This document shows positions 12,468 to 23,488 of a DNA stretch of 52,065 nucleotides, piece by piece. The notes beneath the pieces were generated by a model. It saw nothing but the letters and a program-made list of their open reading frames with translations, was not told where the DNA came from and made no database searches. How positions within the stretch are numbered: position 1 is the first letter of the stretch; each line of letters opens with the position of its first letter. The translations under genes and the position numbers were made by a program. The stretch comes from Chromera velia (Eukaryota > Sar > Chromeraceae): contig JAHBMJ010000091.1 of the NCBI GenBank assembly GCA_018398765.1, forward strand, positions 5,001 to 57,065, given 5' to 3'.

Positions 12468-13961
12468 GGGGGGGGGGAGGAAGGGGGGAGAGGCAGAGTT
12501 ATTACATGGAAAGCAGGAACACGAACAAACTTAATTAAGGGAAAAAGAACCTTCAAGGGGAGGGAGGTCGGAAACTTCTACCGGAGCTGACTGACATCTG
12601 TACGAGAAACTGTATGCAAAGTAGACCTCGAGTCATCTGATTCAAAGAAAAAGGGAGAAAACAGCTTAGACAAGCACGGGGCGATAATGAGCATGCAAAC
12701 ATGTAAGAAAGATGAGCGCACGAGCGCTGCTTAAGATCGATCAAGTAGATGCAATTCCTTTCTTCGCTCACTTAGAATTGCTCAGAATTTACTCACCGCT
12801 TCTTCTAATTGGGGAGGAACTCAATGTCCGCCTCTGTAGGCTCTCCGTACGTGTGTACGAGCAAGTAGAACTGATCATAGCCCTGTTTGCAAGAGGGGGA
12901 AGGGGATGGGCAGGGGATTCCAAATTTAATGCGCATCAAAGCCATGTATGACTATGACTGGGACTTTAAGAGTTCCCAAAAATTTAAAAACTGCTAGTAG
13001 GGTTTAGCACGTACCCAAAATAACCCAAAAAATAAGTTTTAGAAATAAGTGGGCGGCACTGGGAGCTCCAAAATTTTTATTCTCACATAATTTGTTCCCT
13101 AAAAAGAAAAAGTTACTTATTTTTAGTAGACAATCTATACAAAACTTCAACCAGCTATAGGCTTTCCATGTATGCATGCCTTCCCACGACCGTGCCGTAT
13201 CCGTTAGGAGCAGCTGATAATCACTCCATCTATCTGAGTGCCGCCGCTGCCGCTGCCCCTTCCTCGACACTCACTCTTCACACCTCTCCCATGGTGCCCT
13301 GCAGGCACCCGCTGGCTGTTCTGTGGTGCGCTGCCTGCATTCTTATTTTTTTCAGTAGTTAACGTAAGTTAAGTAACCTTTTCTTTTTAGTATGCAAGCT
13401 AGTATGCAAGCTAGACATACTTGAATCGATAAGTAACTTTAATAAGAATAGTATTCAACTCAACGGCTATCAACGGCTTTAGTACGTCTATAGCTTGCAT
13501 ATAAAATTTCAAGTTCTTACTATTTCTTACTTTTTATATATTTTTTTCATTGTAGGAATGCTTAATTTTAAAAATTGAACGTTGACGTTAAAAATTTGGG
13601 AGTCCTAATTTTTAACGTCAATTCAACTTTGAATTTATTAAAGCATTTTTAAAGATAACTTCCTATCATCAGTATAAAATTTAGAACAACTTCAGTACTG
13701 TGCACACGTTAAATCTTGCATAATTTAAATTAAAAACTTAAATCATATATACAAGCTATAGTCATATAAATTAAACACGAAAAACAGTTTTAAAAACTAT
13801 AAAATTTTAATATTATTTTATTCTAATTAATTGATTTAAGTTTCAAAATTCAAATTCTAAGCCATTTCCAAAAACAAGCGTCCTAATTTAATTCAATTAA
13901 AAATTGAAATTTAATAGTGGAGAATCACTGGCGATCGCCTTGGGGGGCCGCTCAGCTTTGG
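10449..13961. other. long AT-rich intergenic region
   Basis: No firm gene. It holds the 161-bp tandem duplication, a GC-rich island near 11330-11450, CT/CA/AG microsatellites ending in a run of 21 G (about 12370-12477), and AT-rich stretches. Two exon-like scraps are listed as findings: 12816-12890 on - and 13305-13372 on +. They could be remnants of decayed genes. Confidence 0.4.
10827..11148 (+). repeat. 161-bp perfect tandem duplication
   Basis: Two apparently identical 161-bp units (10827-10987 and 10988-11148), each starting GGGGTACGTCGGCGG and ending AAAAATTCAA. Each contains a GC-rich half and an AT-rich half. The lack of differences suggests a recent event or an assembly artefact. 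Confidence 0.9.
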
Positions 13962-15140
13962 CTATTCCGGTGAGAGGGCCACACAAGCACGGACAGGGAC
14001 TGCGGAAAGCCTGGTTGGGGTGAGATAGATAATTTGGTTTGAAGCAAGTTCAAGCAACTGACCACAGAGTGCGTCACAGTGATTGCTTGTGAAGAACAGG
14101 CGGATGTGTGAATTTGCGTCACGGTCTCCTCGAGGAATAGTTGCGCCCTGAGAGTTGCGTGGCTGGTCACGGTATTGCCGCCACTGGCTTGTGGAGTGCA
14201 CCCAAACAGAGATCTCTGCTGGGCATCTGTTGGCAAGTGCCGCGACTTTTTCTTCCCCCCCCCGAAACCCCCTGGTGCACAACGCCAAATGAGTATTCCT
14301 CCACAGACTTCCCAGCGAAGGTCCTGTCGTGATCTCGCGTGGTCTGTCTGGGATCGTTTTCATTGAGGAAGCTCTCATAGAGCGGACTGTGATGCAGTTG
14401 TACTCCCACTTGGAGTCGCAATTCCTGGGGGGTAGTTGATACGCTGCTGTCCTTCTGAGGGCAACAGACATGGCGTTGAAGAGGCAGGAGGCATCTCTCC
14501 AGACCCGAATGAGCTCAAGGCCTGAAGGACTGCACAATGGATAAACAAACAGAAGATGCACACAAATCGTTTGCAAATCAGTGCGGTAGACTGCTGGGCG
14601 GCAGCTTGAAAAAGGAGCAAAAGTCATACAAAGAGAGCACAACATGCACCTGGAGAGGCTCATTCTCTCGAGCGCTGTGTGTATGCATAGAAGAAGAAAC
14701 AGAAACAGACCGTACAGGAAGAGGTGCATGATCGATCCAAAGGCTACGGTAGCTGATCGAATGAAAACGAACCGCAGTATTGACAGGGACAACTTGAAGG
14801 AGAAGATAACAACAAGGCTCAGTGTGTGCGCACACAACGGAAGAGTACCTGTTTGTGTTGGTGTACTCACGGACTGACATTGTGATCATTGGCACAGGGG
14901 GTGATGCCTTCTCGTAGTATGTTGTATTCCGTCTGCGCTGGGACTCTTGCGATCTGCATGTGTGCATGCACGGAAGGAGAAATGATTATTTCTTGATTTT
15001 GGGTAACTATGCTGTTGCTGATAAGAAACGCAAACGAGTTCATGACGCTTCATGAACACACTGAGAAATAGAAACTGCAACTTTGCAATAGAGCTTTGAC
15101 GTACCGCGGGCCTCGGAACGTTTCCTGGTGGTTTGAGCAG
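13962..15140 (-). CDS. OTU-family cysteine protease, 5' incomplete, two frameshifts
   Basis: Exons recognised: 15140-15105, 14953-14871 and 14529-13962, with GT-AG junctions and matching phases; the first exon(s) upstream were not found. The last exon encodes an ovarian-tumour (OTU) deubiquitinase-like fold. Nucleophile region: VWRDASCLFNAMSVAL. Middle: SPLYESFLNEND and KSVEEYSFGVVHQG. Then VAALANRCPAEISVW and the catalytic His region LFFTSNHCDALC. These lie in two frames. The frame slips by one base at a run of six G (14427-14432, + strand) and slips back at a run of nine C (14255-14263). One more G and one fewer C would make the domain continuous. This suggests homopolymer sequence errors or a recently damaged gene. 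OTU enzymes cleave ubiquitin chains; substrate unknown. Confidence 0.65.
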
Positions 15141-16352
15141 CTGCAAACGTTTGATGACTGACTGACCGACTGACTGACTGACTGACTGACTGACTGACTG
15201 ACCGACCGACTGACTGACTGACTGACTGACCGACTGACTGACCGACCGACTGACTGACGGACTGACTGACTGACGGACTGACTGACTGACTGACTCACGG
15301 ACTGACTGACTGACTGACTGACTGACTGACTGACTGACTGACTGACTGACCGACCGACTGACTGACTGACTGAATGACTGACTGACGGACGGACTGACTG
15401 ACTGACTGACTGACCGACTGACTGACTGACTCACGGACTGACTGACTGACTGACTGACTGACTGACTGACTGACTGACTGACTAGAACTGAACTGAACTG
15501 AACTGAAATGCATAAATGAGTGAAAAACTAGACAAATAAAATGGAATTATAAACAAATAAAATGGATGAAGAGATGAGTGGATGAAGCAATGAAAGAATG
15601 AGTTGGAGTCTGACTCGGAGAGAGTGAGTGAGTGAGTGCCTGACTCAGACTTAGTGAGTGAGTGAGTGAGTGAGTAAGAGAGTGAGTGTGTGAGTGAAAG
15701 AGTGACTGAGTGAGTGAGTAGGTGACTGATTGACTGACTGACTAAGTGACTGACTAAGTAAATGAGTGAATGAGTGGTCAAAACGTGACATTTTGTGCGG
15801 ATTGAATAAAAGAAGGAACGGTTACGAACAAGAAAGGCCAAAAGATGGATAAAGCAATATGCATGGAAAAATGCACAACGGACACCAGTGGTCAGTGACT
15901 GGGTATGGCCGATAATGTGGGGTGAAGGAATGCATGTAGACCTCAAACGAGTCAGTGTGAATGAACGAATGAATGAATGAATGAATGAATGAATGAATAA
16001 ATGCATAAATGAAAGAGGATGCATAAGTAAACGGATGAACAATCAGGACCAAATCCAGAAAGCCGGCTGGTACAGTTCTGCTTGAAAGAGACCAAGCAAA
16101 GCAAAAGTGCCCAATAGGAAGTTTGTAGGAATGAGAATCATGCTATTCGCTCCACGGCATAGATAGTGTTCGCCCTGTGTGTGTAGGCAAGCAGCACCAT
16201 AGAAACATAGTCGTTTTTGTCGCACAACGAGCTGCATCTGAATCCTCCTGATCCCTTTCATTCGTTCTCATTTTCTCGGTCCTTTTGTCATCGATCAAGG
16301 AATTGTTTGTCGCGAACCAGTCATCTATCCGTCCCTAGATCCGCTTTTTTCT
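15141..16352. other. tetranucleotide arrays upstream of the OTU exons
   Basis: Mostly (TGAC)n, GAGT-type and (GAAT)n repeats. It probably contains the 5' part of the OTU gene: a candidate first ATG on the minus strand lies at 16261 (MKGIRRIQMQ). I could not join it by phase with confidence. Confidence 0.35.
15153..15483. repeat. (TGAC)n array, about 330 bp
   Basis: TGAC units with scattered TGACC and CTGACGG variants. On the minus strand it reads GTCAGTCAGT, the same motif as the preferred splice donor here, and it sits in the intron before an OTU exon. Confidence 0.9.
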
Positions 16353-16846
16353 TCAATACATTTCAATGGTCTCAGAGCGCGCCTTTGCGATTTTTTGAGC
16401 GTCTGCTCCTCCTCCTCCTCCTCCTGCTGCTACGGCTGCTGCAAGAATCGGCAGTAGAGAAGAAAAAGAAACCAGACGCAAGCAAAGCAGGTATACCGTC
16501 CAGCCAGCCAGCATACCGTTTGGCACGTCAGACCACAACACTCAGTCGCTTTGAACGCACTGCTTTGCACAGCCGTTCAATGTACCAGCCATCGAGCACA
16601 TCGTCAGCTTTTCGCTCAGGTGTCCCACGGCATTCATACATCAACCCACCGACCCACCCGCCCACCCACCCACCCAGCGTGAAAACTGTCCATCCGTCCA
16701 AAAAACTACGTGCGAAACTTGGATGAACCCACCGTTTTCGACTCGGACCTTCTCCCTCTTTCTTCTCTCGACCTCCGCGTATTCCTTGGGACTCAGCACA
16801 ATCTGCATACAAGCTAGATGGGGGACTGTACAAATGAAAATCACGC

Positions 16847-16888
<42 letters not shown>

Positions 16889-17052
16889 TCTCTTCTTCTC
16901 TTCTTCTCTTCTTCTCTTCTTCTCTTCTTCTCTTCTTCTCTTCCTCTCTTCCTCTCTTCCTCTCTCTCTTCTCTCTTTTTTTTTCATTCTCTCTCTCTCC
17001 GTCTCTCTCTCCCTCACTCCTCTCGTTTTCTCTCGCCCTCTCTGTCTTCCTC

Positions 17053-17104
<52 letters not shown>

Positions 17105-17152
17105 TCGTTCGTTCGTTCGTTCGTTCTTTTTTTCTTTCTTTCTTTCTTTCTT

Positions 17153-17208
<56 letters not shown>

Positions 17209-17733
17209 GCGTACGTTTGCATAGGGCCAGGAACGCATACGTACAAGCACGGGAGGCAAAGATTGCGGACGAGAAAGGGGGCGAGGAGGCACACCCATAC
17301 AGAGACCCACAATGGAAAGCGGCCGGGTTTGCAGCATGGATGCTCCTCGCATACAGTCGATCAGCATGAAAACACACACGTGTTGCAGTGTTGAAGGAAT
17401 GCGTTTCCTCGCACCAGTCGCCGCACCCACTCGGAACTTCTTGGGTCGTGCACAGACACAGCACCAAAAATAAAGGTATTGTACCAACCGCAATGCGAAG
17501 ATCTGCCTGCTGTCCCTTCTGGGTGTCTTCGGCCCCTTCCGTCCTGCAACACCAAGCAGGCAGGCAGGATGAGAACTGTTGCATGCCATTCAGACTACAA
17601 ATTATGAGGCTCATGGCTCAGCGGAAGGGCAATCAATATTCACAGCATACCGTTGGGTGGAGGGGGGCTGCTGTCGCTCGAAATATCCTGACGTGAGGTG
17701 CTTCACGCTGTTGATCACGTCTTCTGGCCGCAT
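16353..17733 (-). CDS. 129-aa protein of unknown function, five exons
   Basis: Not recognised. Model: exons 17733-17651, 17543-17489, 16802-16710, 16614-16542 and 16438-16353; phases agree and give 129 aa. Exon 1 begins MRPEDVINSVKHLT, exon 3 reads VLSPKEYAEVERRKREKV and then NGGFIQVSH, exon 4 reads DDVLDGWYIERLCKAV, and the end is ADAQKIAKARSETIEMY. The protein is soluble, charged and helical in appearance. The donor of exon 4 (GTGTTG) is weak and the third intron is only about 95 nt, so those joints are the least certain. Intron 2 holds the large CT/CTTT/CA microsatellite and an antisense exon-like frame. The 5' end faces the transporter gene head-to-head. Confidence 0.5.
16851..17209. repeat. 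compound (CT)n(CTTCT)n(CTTT)n(CA)n microsatellite
   Basis: About 360 bp of pyrimidine repeats ending in a CA run. It creates long meaningless open frames on both strands (Ser/Leu/Phe-rich on +, Arg/Glu/Lys-rich on -). Confidence 0.9.
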
Positions 17734-18619
17734 CGGGTAGACTGTCTGGGTCTCTCTATGTATCTTTCCTTTTGCTTTTCTAAACGATAACAAAGACAGC
17801 TGCGCACAAAGTAAGAGCTGCTGATCAATCACTGCTCTTTATTGAATGCACTGAAGCTAAAAACTTGAAAGCGTCTCAAAGCACTCTGGTCATCGAACAG
17901 CGATCCGACAACAGGTCAACAAAAGTCCTTTCAAGGTTTCCGCAACAGTTGTTTCACTTTCATGACAGTCAGAGACGACTTTGTCTTGTCGATTCATCAC
18001 AAACGAAGTACCACGCCTTAACACCCATCGACTGTATATATATTGAAGCACGACAGCTTCTCTGAAGCGCCTTCAGACTAAGGCTTTAGTAGAGCTTGTA
18101 CGGCTTCTGGGGCTTCCAATCATGCATGGTGACGGTGCCATTTTTATGGTCCGATGATCGCGAATCACTCCAACAGATCGACTGAGCTCAACGCGCGGTG
18201 ACCGCGCGGCGCGGGGTCGAAAGCGCGCACAGTTAAATTTGGGCCGGGTCCGCGCCCGGGCCGCCGCGGCCATGCATGCTTTGTTGATCGACGCGTCTTT
18301 AAATTGCATGACACTGCATGACACGTCTGTGACTTTTGCTATTAATAGCTCGATCTGGCTTGAGTGTCTTCCATATGCATATATATTGTGCTCAGAAAGG
18401 CAGTTACGCAGGACCTCATCTGTTCCTCCCCCCTAACGAAGTTGGCAGGGAGTTCGAGACAAGTCCTAGCAGATTTCAAATTTGAGACCCGTCTACACGA
18501 CTGCATTTCTATCCTTTAGATACAGACGTGCCCATCCTCATCTGTTGTGGAGCCGAGAAGTACAGAGCTGGTGCTCCACAAGCCTCGGCCCCACATTCTC
18601 TGTTATATCCGCAAGTAAA
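17734..18619. other. divergent promoter region
   Basis: Between the start codons of the 129-aa gene (-) and the transporter (+). It includes a GC-rich block near 18190-18275. No gene is seen. Confidence 0.4.
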
Positions 18620-19939
18620 ATGACGATCGCATCAAATGAGGGCAGCGTTCTTTCCAAGTATGGAAGCTTCATTGCACTCTTGATTGCGTATATGGTGATT
18701 TCACTCACCATTGTTTTCTTCAATTACCACCTTTTCACAAGCACGTTCAAGAAGCCAGTCTTCGTCTCATGGGTCCAGCAGATCGTTGGCTTCTCTCTGC
18801 TGGTTGGCTTCGGAGAGGTGGGAAAATTACCAGCCATCGAGTCGCGCGGGTTGAACATCTTCAAACCCGTTAGCGTCTCCTGGCAGTCTCTGAAGCCTGC
18901 CGTTGTTCCTGGGTTCATATTTGTCAGCTTCATCTCTCTGTACAACATCTGTTTGCAAAATGTTCAAGTGGCGGCTTATCAGGTCGCGAGGGGGACGTCG
19001 TTGGTGTTCAACGTGAGCCTCGCCTACTTTTTGCTGGGGGAAGTCACATCTCCTCGCTGTCTCAGCGCAGTGATGGCCGTGATGGTGGGGTCAATGATCG
19101 GATTTCTTGACCGGGCCGTGCTCAGCCTTTTTGCTTTTGTGACGGGCACACTGGGTGCGGCCCTGCAAGCATTGAGCACTGTGTATACGAAAAAGGCCGT
19201 CGTGCACTACGATGGTGACTCGAACAAACTTCTAATGAACACCCAATTTTGGGCGATTTGGTTCTTTATTCCCTGTATTTGGTTGGCAGGCGAGTGGGAC
19301 GCTTTTGGTCTTTTGCCTCTTTCATTGGAGAGAGAGGATTTCTGGCTTGTCTGGGGAAGCTTGGCGTTTTCGGGTGTGTTAGCCGTGGCGCTGAACGCTG
19401 TGTGCTATGTGTTCATCAAAAGAGCGGGTCCCGTAGCGTTCAACATTCTGCAGGTGGTCAAGGCGACTTTGCAGTCAGTTGGGGGGTTGATTATCTTTGG
19501 TGACACAATGACAATGAATTGCATCGTTGCACTTTTTCTTGTAGTGGCGGGTTCCTATGCGTTCGCCTCGTTCAAACACCAAGAGGCAGAGGAGGCGAAA
19601 AGGAGTCAGAAAGACAGCAGCGACCTCCCCGCGGTGACGGGGGGGGAGATGGGCGGGCCCAAGTCCCGAACAGTGACAGAGGATGACGAGGATGCGAAAT
19701 TCACAGAGTTACAGAAACTCTACGAGGAAGGGGACGGAGAGGGAGACGAGAAAAAGAGCCGAGAGACGGAACAGGCAAACATTCTCGGACCCTCGCCTAG
19801 GTTGGCGACCGTAAAAAAGACGAGTGGGGAAATGTCGTCGGGGCCCTTTGGGGAGGGATCATCTGCTTCTTCTACCAAAAATGCAGTCGTCATAGGCAAA
19901 GGTTCGGGGTCGGATCTTCATTCAACCACGGATGAATGA
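18620..19939 (+). CDS. Golgi nucleotide-sugar transporter, GDP-fucose type (SLC35C1-like)
   Basis: A single-exon 439-aa member of the drug/metabolite transporter superfamily. The frame is open upstream but the first ATG is at 18620. About ten membrane helices span residues 13-340. Family signatures include FFNYHLFTSTFKKPVF after helix 1, a long luminal/cytosolic pattern with VQVAAYQVARGTSLVFNV, YTKKAVVHYDGDSNKLLMN, and the C-terminal VFIKRAGPVAFNILQVVKA, matching GDP-fucose transporters. It likely imports GDP-fucose into the Golgi/ER in exchange for GMP; a related substrate cannot be excluded. A charged Glu/Lys/Ser-rich tail of about 100 residues follows the last helix and is longer than usual for the family. 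It is likely cytosolic. It shares its upstream region with the 129-aa gene. Confidence 0.88.
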   Translation: MTIASNEGSVLSKYGSFIALLIAYMVISLTIVFFNYHLFTSTFKKPVFVSWVQQIVGFSLLVGFGEVGKLPAIESRGLNIFKPVSVSWQSLKPAVVPGFIFVSFISLYNICLQNVQVAAYQVARGTSLVFNVSLAYFLLGEVTSPRCLSAVMAVMVGSMIGFLDRAVLSLFAFVTGTLGAALQALSTVYTKKAVVHYDGDSNKLLMNTQFWAIWFFIPCIWLAGEWDAFGLLPLSLEREDFWLVWGSLAFSGVLAVALNAVCYVFIKRAGPVAFNILQVVKATLQSVGGLIIFGDTMTMNCIVALFLVVAGSYAFASFKHQEAEEAKRSQKDSSDLPAVTGGEMGGPKSRTVTEDDEDAKFTELQKLYEEGDGEGDEKKSRETEQANILGPSPRLATVKKTSGEMSSGPFGEGSSASSTKNAVVIGKGSGSDLHSTTDE

Positions 19940-20775
19940 TTGTTCTTAAAAAGAGAGGGGGGACGGTTGCTAATCGTTACGCTTGATAGTAAAAATGGTC
20001 AGCTACTTTCACTATTTTAACTAAATCATATATAAATCCACACAGTAGGCCGGATAACTTTGAGGGGGGAATGCATTTTGAGATCTGTTCCTAGCACGTC
20101 CGCCTTACTTTGGTCCTTCCATTCCTTGACGCAAGTTACGCAACACTGTAACACATCTGGCTACCAGAATATTTTTAAAGCTCGTCTTAAAAGTTTATAG
20201 ATTTGATAGAGTATAACAATATAAACGTGTATATTGTTTGCATGTTTGATTCTTTATAATTCTTTGCATGTTTTATATATATAAAGGTTTTGATTTTATT
20301 GAGTAAAATCCTATGCTAGGCCTTATAGGTGATAGTGATCGTGATTTAATTGGTAAGATCTTAAGTACTAAGCACATGCATATATTTTCATTTCATGCAA
20401 GTGTTTAAAAAAATGTATCATTATACTAATGTATGCTAATACCTAGGCTAATACTATGTACATGCATGTAAAGGTGTTCTTGAATTATAACTTTATTCCT
20501 TTGAATTAACTGATGAATTAAGTGATCATTAAATCGATCATGAAGTGATTTGAATGTAGAACGAATGATATTACATTGATGTATATGGATGATCGATCAC
20601 AGAATACCTCTTTTTTAACCAGAGTGACAGCTGAAGATGATTTGATCATGCATGTCTGTGGCTAGTACTAGGCTCATGACTGAAGTTTTTTCTCTAGTTA
20701 ATTTTAGCTAGAATTTTAGCTGGAGTCTAGGCTGGAATTGGGGTAGAACTCAAATTGTCAGAAGCTTTTGCTCAA
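19940..20775. other. AT-rich convergent intergenic region
   Basis: Between the 3' ends of the transporter (+) and the 984-aa gene (-). It contains one copy of a dispersed repeat at about 20063-20164. No gene is seen. Confidence 0.45.
20063..20164 (+). repeat. dispersed repeat, copy A
   Basis: About 100 bp resembling 46206-46303. Both have a G run, GCATTT, the shared block GTTCCTAGCACGTCCGCCT, then a CTTCCAT block, CGCAACA and CTGGCTAC. Identity falls off between these blocks, as expected of an old dispersed family. Confidence 0.7.
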
Positions 20776-23082
20776 TCACTTTTCTTCCCAGTCATCTGCT
20801 TGGGCGTCCATCGGGGTAATGCGAGCTTTGTACGCCAGCACAGCAGAGCGGTCTAATTCTGCAGAGGACTGCATGAGGGACTTGTGTCCTCTTCTCTTCA
20901 TCAGTCCACTGAGGCTCTTCTGACGGTTGCCTCCTGTCTTCATCGGATCTTTACCGCTAGACTTCTCCCGTCTTCTCTGGGCCTCCAGCTTCTGCTCCGT
21001 CTCCGCGACGTACTTTGCCTCCAAGGCCGCTTTTGTGGGACGGAAGTAGAGCATGCTGCAGAAGAGAGAACGGGTTGCGGGTTGTGCAAGGATGTGCAGG
21101 TGTGGGGGGAATTTGAGCTTCTCCAGATTGGCGGGCAGGGAGGCAGACACTACAAAAAATAAATCACTGCAGACGAACATGGGCAATTCTGTGGGAGAGG
21201 GGAAAACTTCTGGAGCTTTCCGGTGGACATTTGCGTTTGTCAACCATCGCATCGCTGCACGCAGGTGAGAGATTCTTTCTTCTCCGATCGGCCAGGCCTT
21301 CGTCGTTGTCCCTGATGTGTGTCGCCATTGTTTTTCTTCTATCACTGCAGAAAGAAGGAGCAATTTCCTACAACAGTACAAATGGACATGAATAAATCAA
21401 CCTTTTAATTCCACTTGCCCCCCCCCACGCACCTACCCGGCCTGCACGGGGTGTTTCCTCATCCACCGGTTGTATTTGGCGATCGCCTGGTCCCACGTCA
21501 TGCTCGTCTTTCGGTTTTTCTTTCGGTGTTCCTTCATGTCAGTCAGTCTGAAGAATTGGGATGCGTCCGTGGGGGGTTTCTGCTCGAGGTCTGGCGGGAG
21601 CGTCTTTCGCATGTTGCCTGCAGGAAGGGAGGGAGGGAGGGAGATGTGAGATCACACACAGGAAACCGATAGGAATCAGTGCGATCGACAAAAAGCGGTT
21701 TGGTGGATGATGACAGGAATCCCTGGAGATTGTCCGAAAGTCTTAGAGGGAGAAGACGGATGTAAATGACCACCAGCAAAATGAGTGAGCACAATTGAGC
21801 AGTTGGAAAACACATCAGCGAAAGAAAGGAAGTAATTTCAGCGGCCTGATTCGGGCAGCAGGGCTGAAGGGCTGCAGAGACTTCTCTGTGGTTCCTGGTC
21901 TTTCTTTCCCTTTCCGAATCATCCGGCTGACTAAATGACACAGTGGTTGACTGACTGACTGACTGACTGACCGAGCACTCTCTTTTTCTGAATCCCTTTC
22001 GGCACAAGTCTGGTTGGACGGATCCCGATAAACGGAGAGAGGCGGACCTTCACGGACCCTTCTGGCACTGCATGCGCAACCACAAGCACGCGCACATGTT
22101 CATACGAATTCTGAAGAAAAACAAGAGGGCACATAGAAGGAATTGAAGGGTGAGGAAAGCATGACCGCACAATTGCAAAAAGCTTCCTCCTTCCATCCCT
22201 CTCCGTTTGCTTTTTTCATCCATCCCCTTGCCCATTTGTCTATCTGTTTCATCCATCCCTTTGTTGCTTTGTCTGTCGGTCAAGTGGACGCTCTCTCGTC
22301 GGTGCCTGCCCGATACATCAGACCCCTGTGCTCAAAAAGTGCTGTCGAAGATCAAGCGGCTGGTTGAAAAGATCAATTCAAAATGAAATGCATAGAGAGA
22401 AACTAAGCCAAATCTTGTTTCAACGACTCACGCGTGTCTCGCTGTGCTTCGTTCTCTGCACTTGTCCTTTTCCCCACAGGCGTCTTCTTCCATAACTTCC
22501 CGCTGGCAGGATCGTACCAGAGTTTTGCAGCACCACTGCCAACATAGGCCAAGCGACTGCCACTCCGTGCTGCCCTTTCCCTCTCTTCCCTTACCCGTCT
22601 CCATGCGTCTGCCGCTGTCTTTCTCTTCAAAGAATCAATCACGTCTGTGTCTGTCAACTCTCTCTGCTCCTTCAACCGCATACCCCTCTTCATGTCAGAA
22701 CTGTATTCTGCAGGTTCAGGCGCAATTGATTCAATCCACGTGCATGATGTTGAGTGGACATGCAGGGAGGGGGCGGGCATTGCGCGGAAAAGAAAGGAGA
22801 CTGGAAAGGAGGGAGACAGGAACCTTTGTGATATACAAAGTGCTTGCAAGCGAAGGCCTGGAACAAACTTATGAAGAAGGCCCTGACTTAATTCCTTTCG
22901 TTTTCTGAATCAAAGGGGGACAAGGGACCGTTGACACACAGAGGTGATGTAGTTCCTTCTTCACCATCCTGTCTCGCATGCACATGAACTCTTCCTGTTT
23001 GTTTTAGCTCTGTCAGTCAAGCTGTCTTTCAACTCCAGTTCTCTTGTCTGTAGTCTTCTCTGCAAAAACCTTTTTCACGATC

Positions 23083-23114
<32 letters not shown>

Positions 23115-23420
23115 GCGCGCACACAAGTCAGTCGCACATGAACCTACCGGCGGATCCTTCTGTCGGAGGTTCCGAGAGTCCCCTCTGCCTGTTCCTCCTC
23201 GCTGTCTGCCGGAATCCCGCCAGCACCTCAGCATCAGATGCGAGATCGTCGTCGTCCAAGAACACAATGCCCCCACGGGAACCCTCAGCCCCTGGGCCTG
23301 CCACAACTCTCTGACGCTTCGCAAGTGCCCAATCGGACCCTCCTTCTGTTTCTCTCTCCCCTCCATCCGCAACCTGCAACGGTCACGAATGGACAGAGAG
23401 CGGGGCAAGACGGAACCTTT

Positions 23421-23488
<68 letters not shown>

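Noticed and set aside
13962-14870. A single 302-codon minus frame as an intact protein
   Set aside because: It runs through an intron and, inside the last exon, covers the OTU middle segment in the wrong frame. The spliced, frame-corrected reading fits the family far better.
14886-15513. SQSV-repeat frames on the minus strand
   Set aside because: Produced by the (TGAC)n array only; they read through intron sequence upstream of OTU exons.
16641-17394. Ser/Leu-rich and Arg/Glu-rich frames of over 200 codons on both strands
   Set aside because: Created by the compound CT/CTTT/CA microsatellite.
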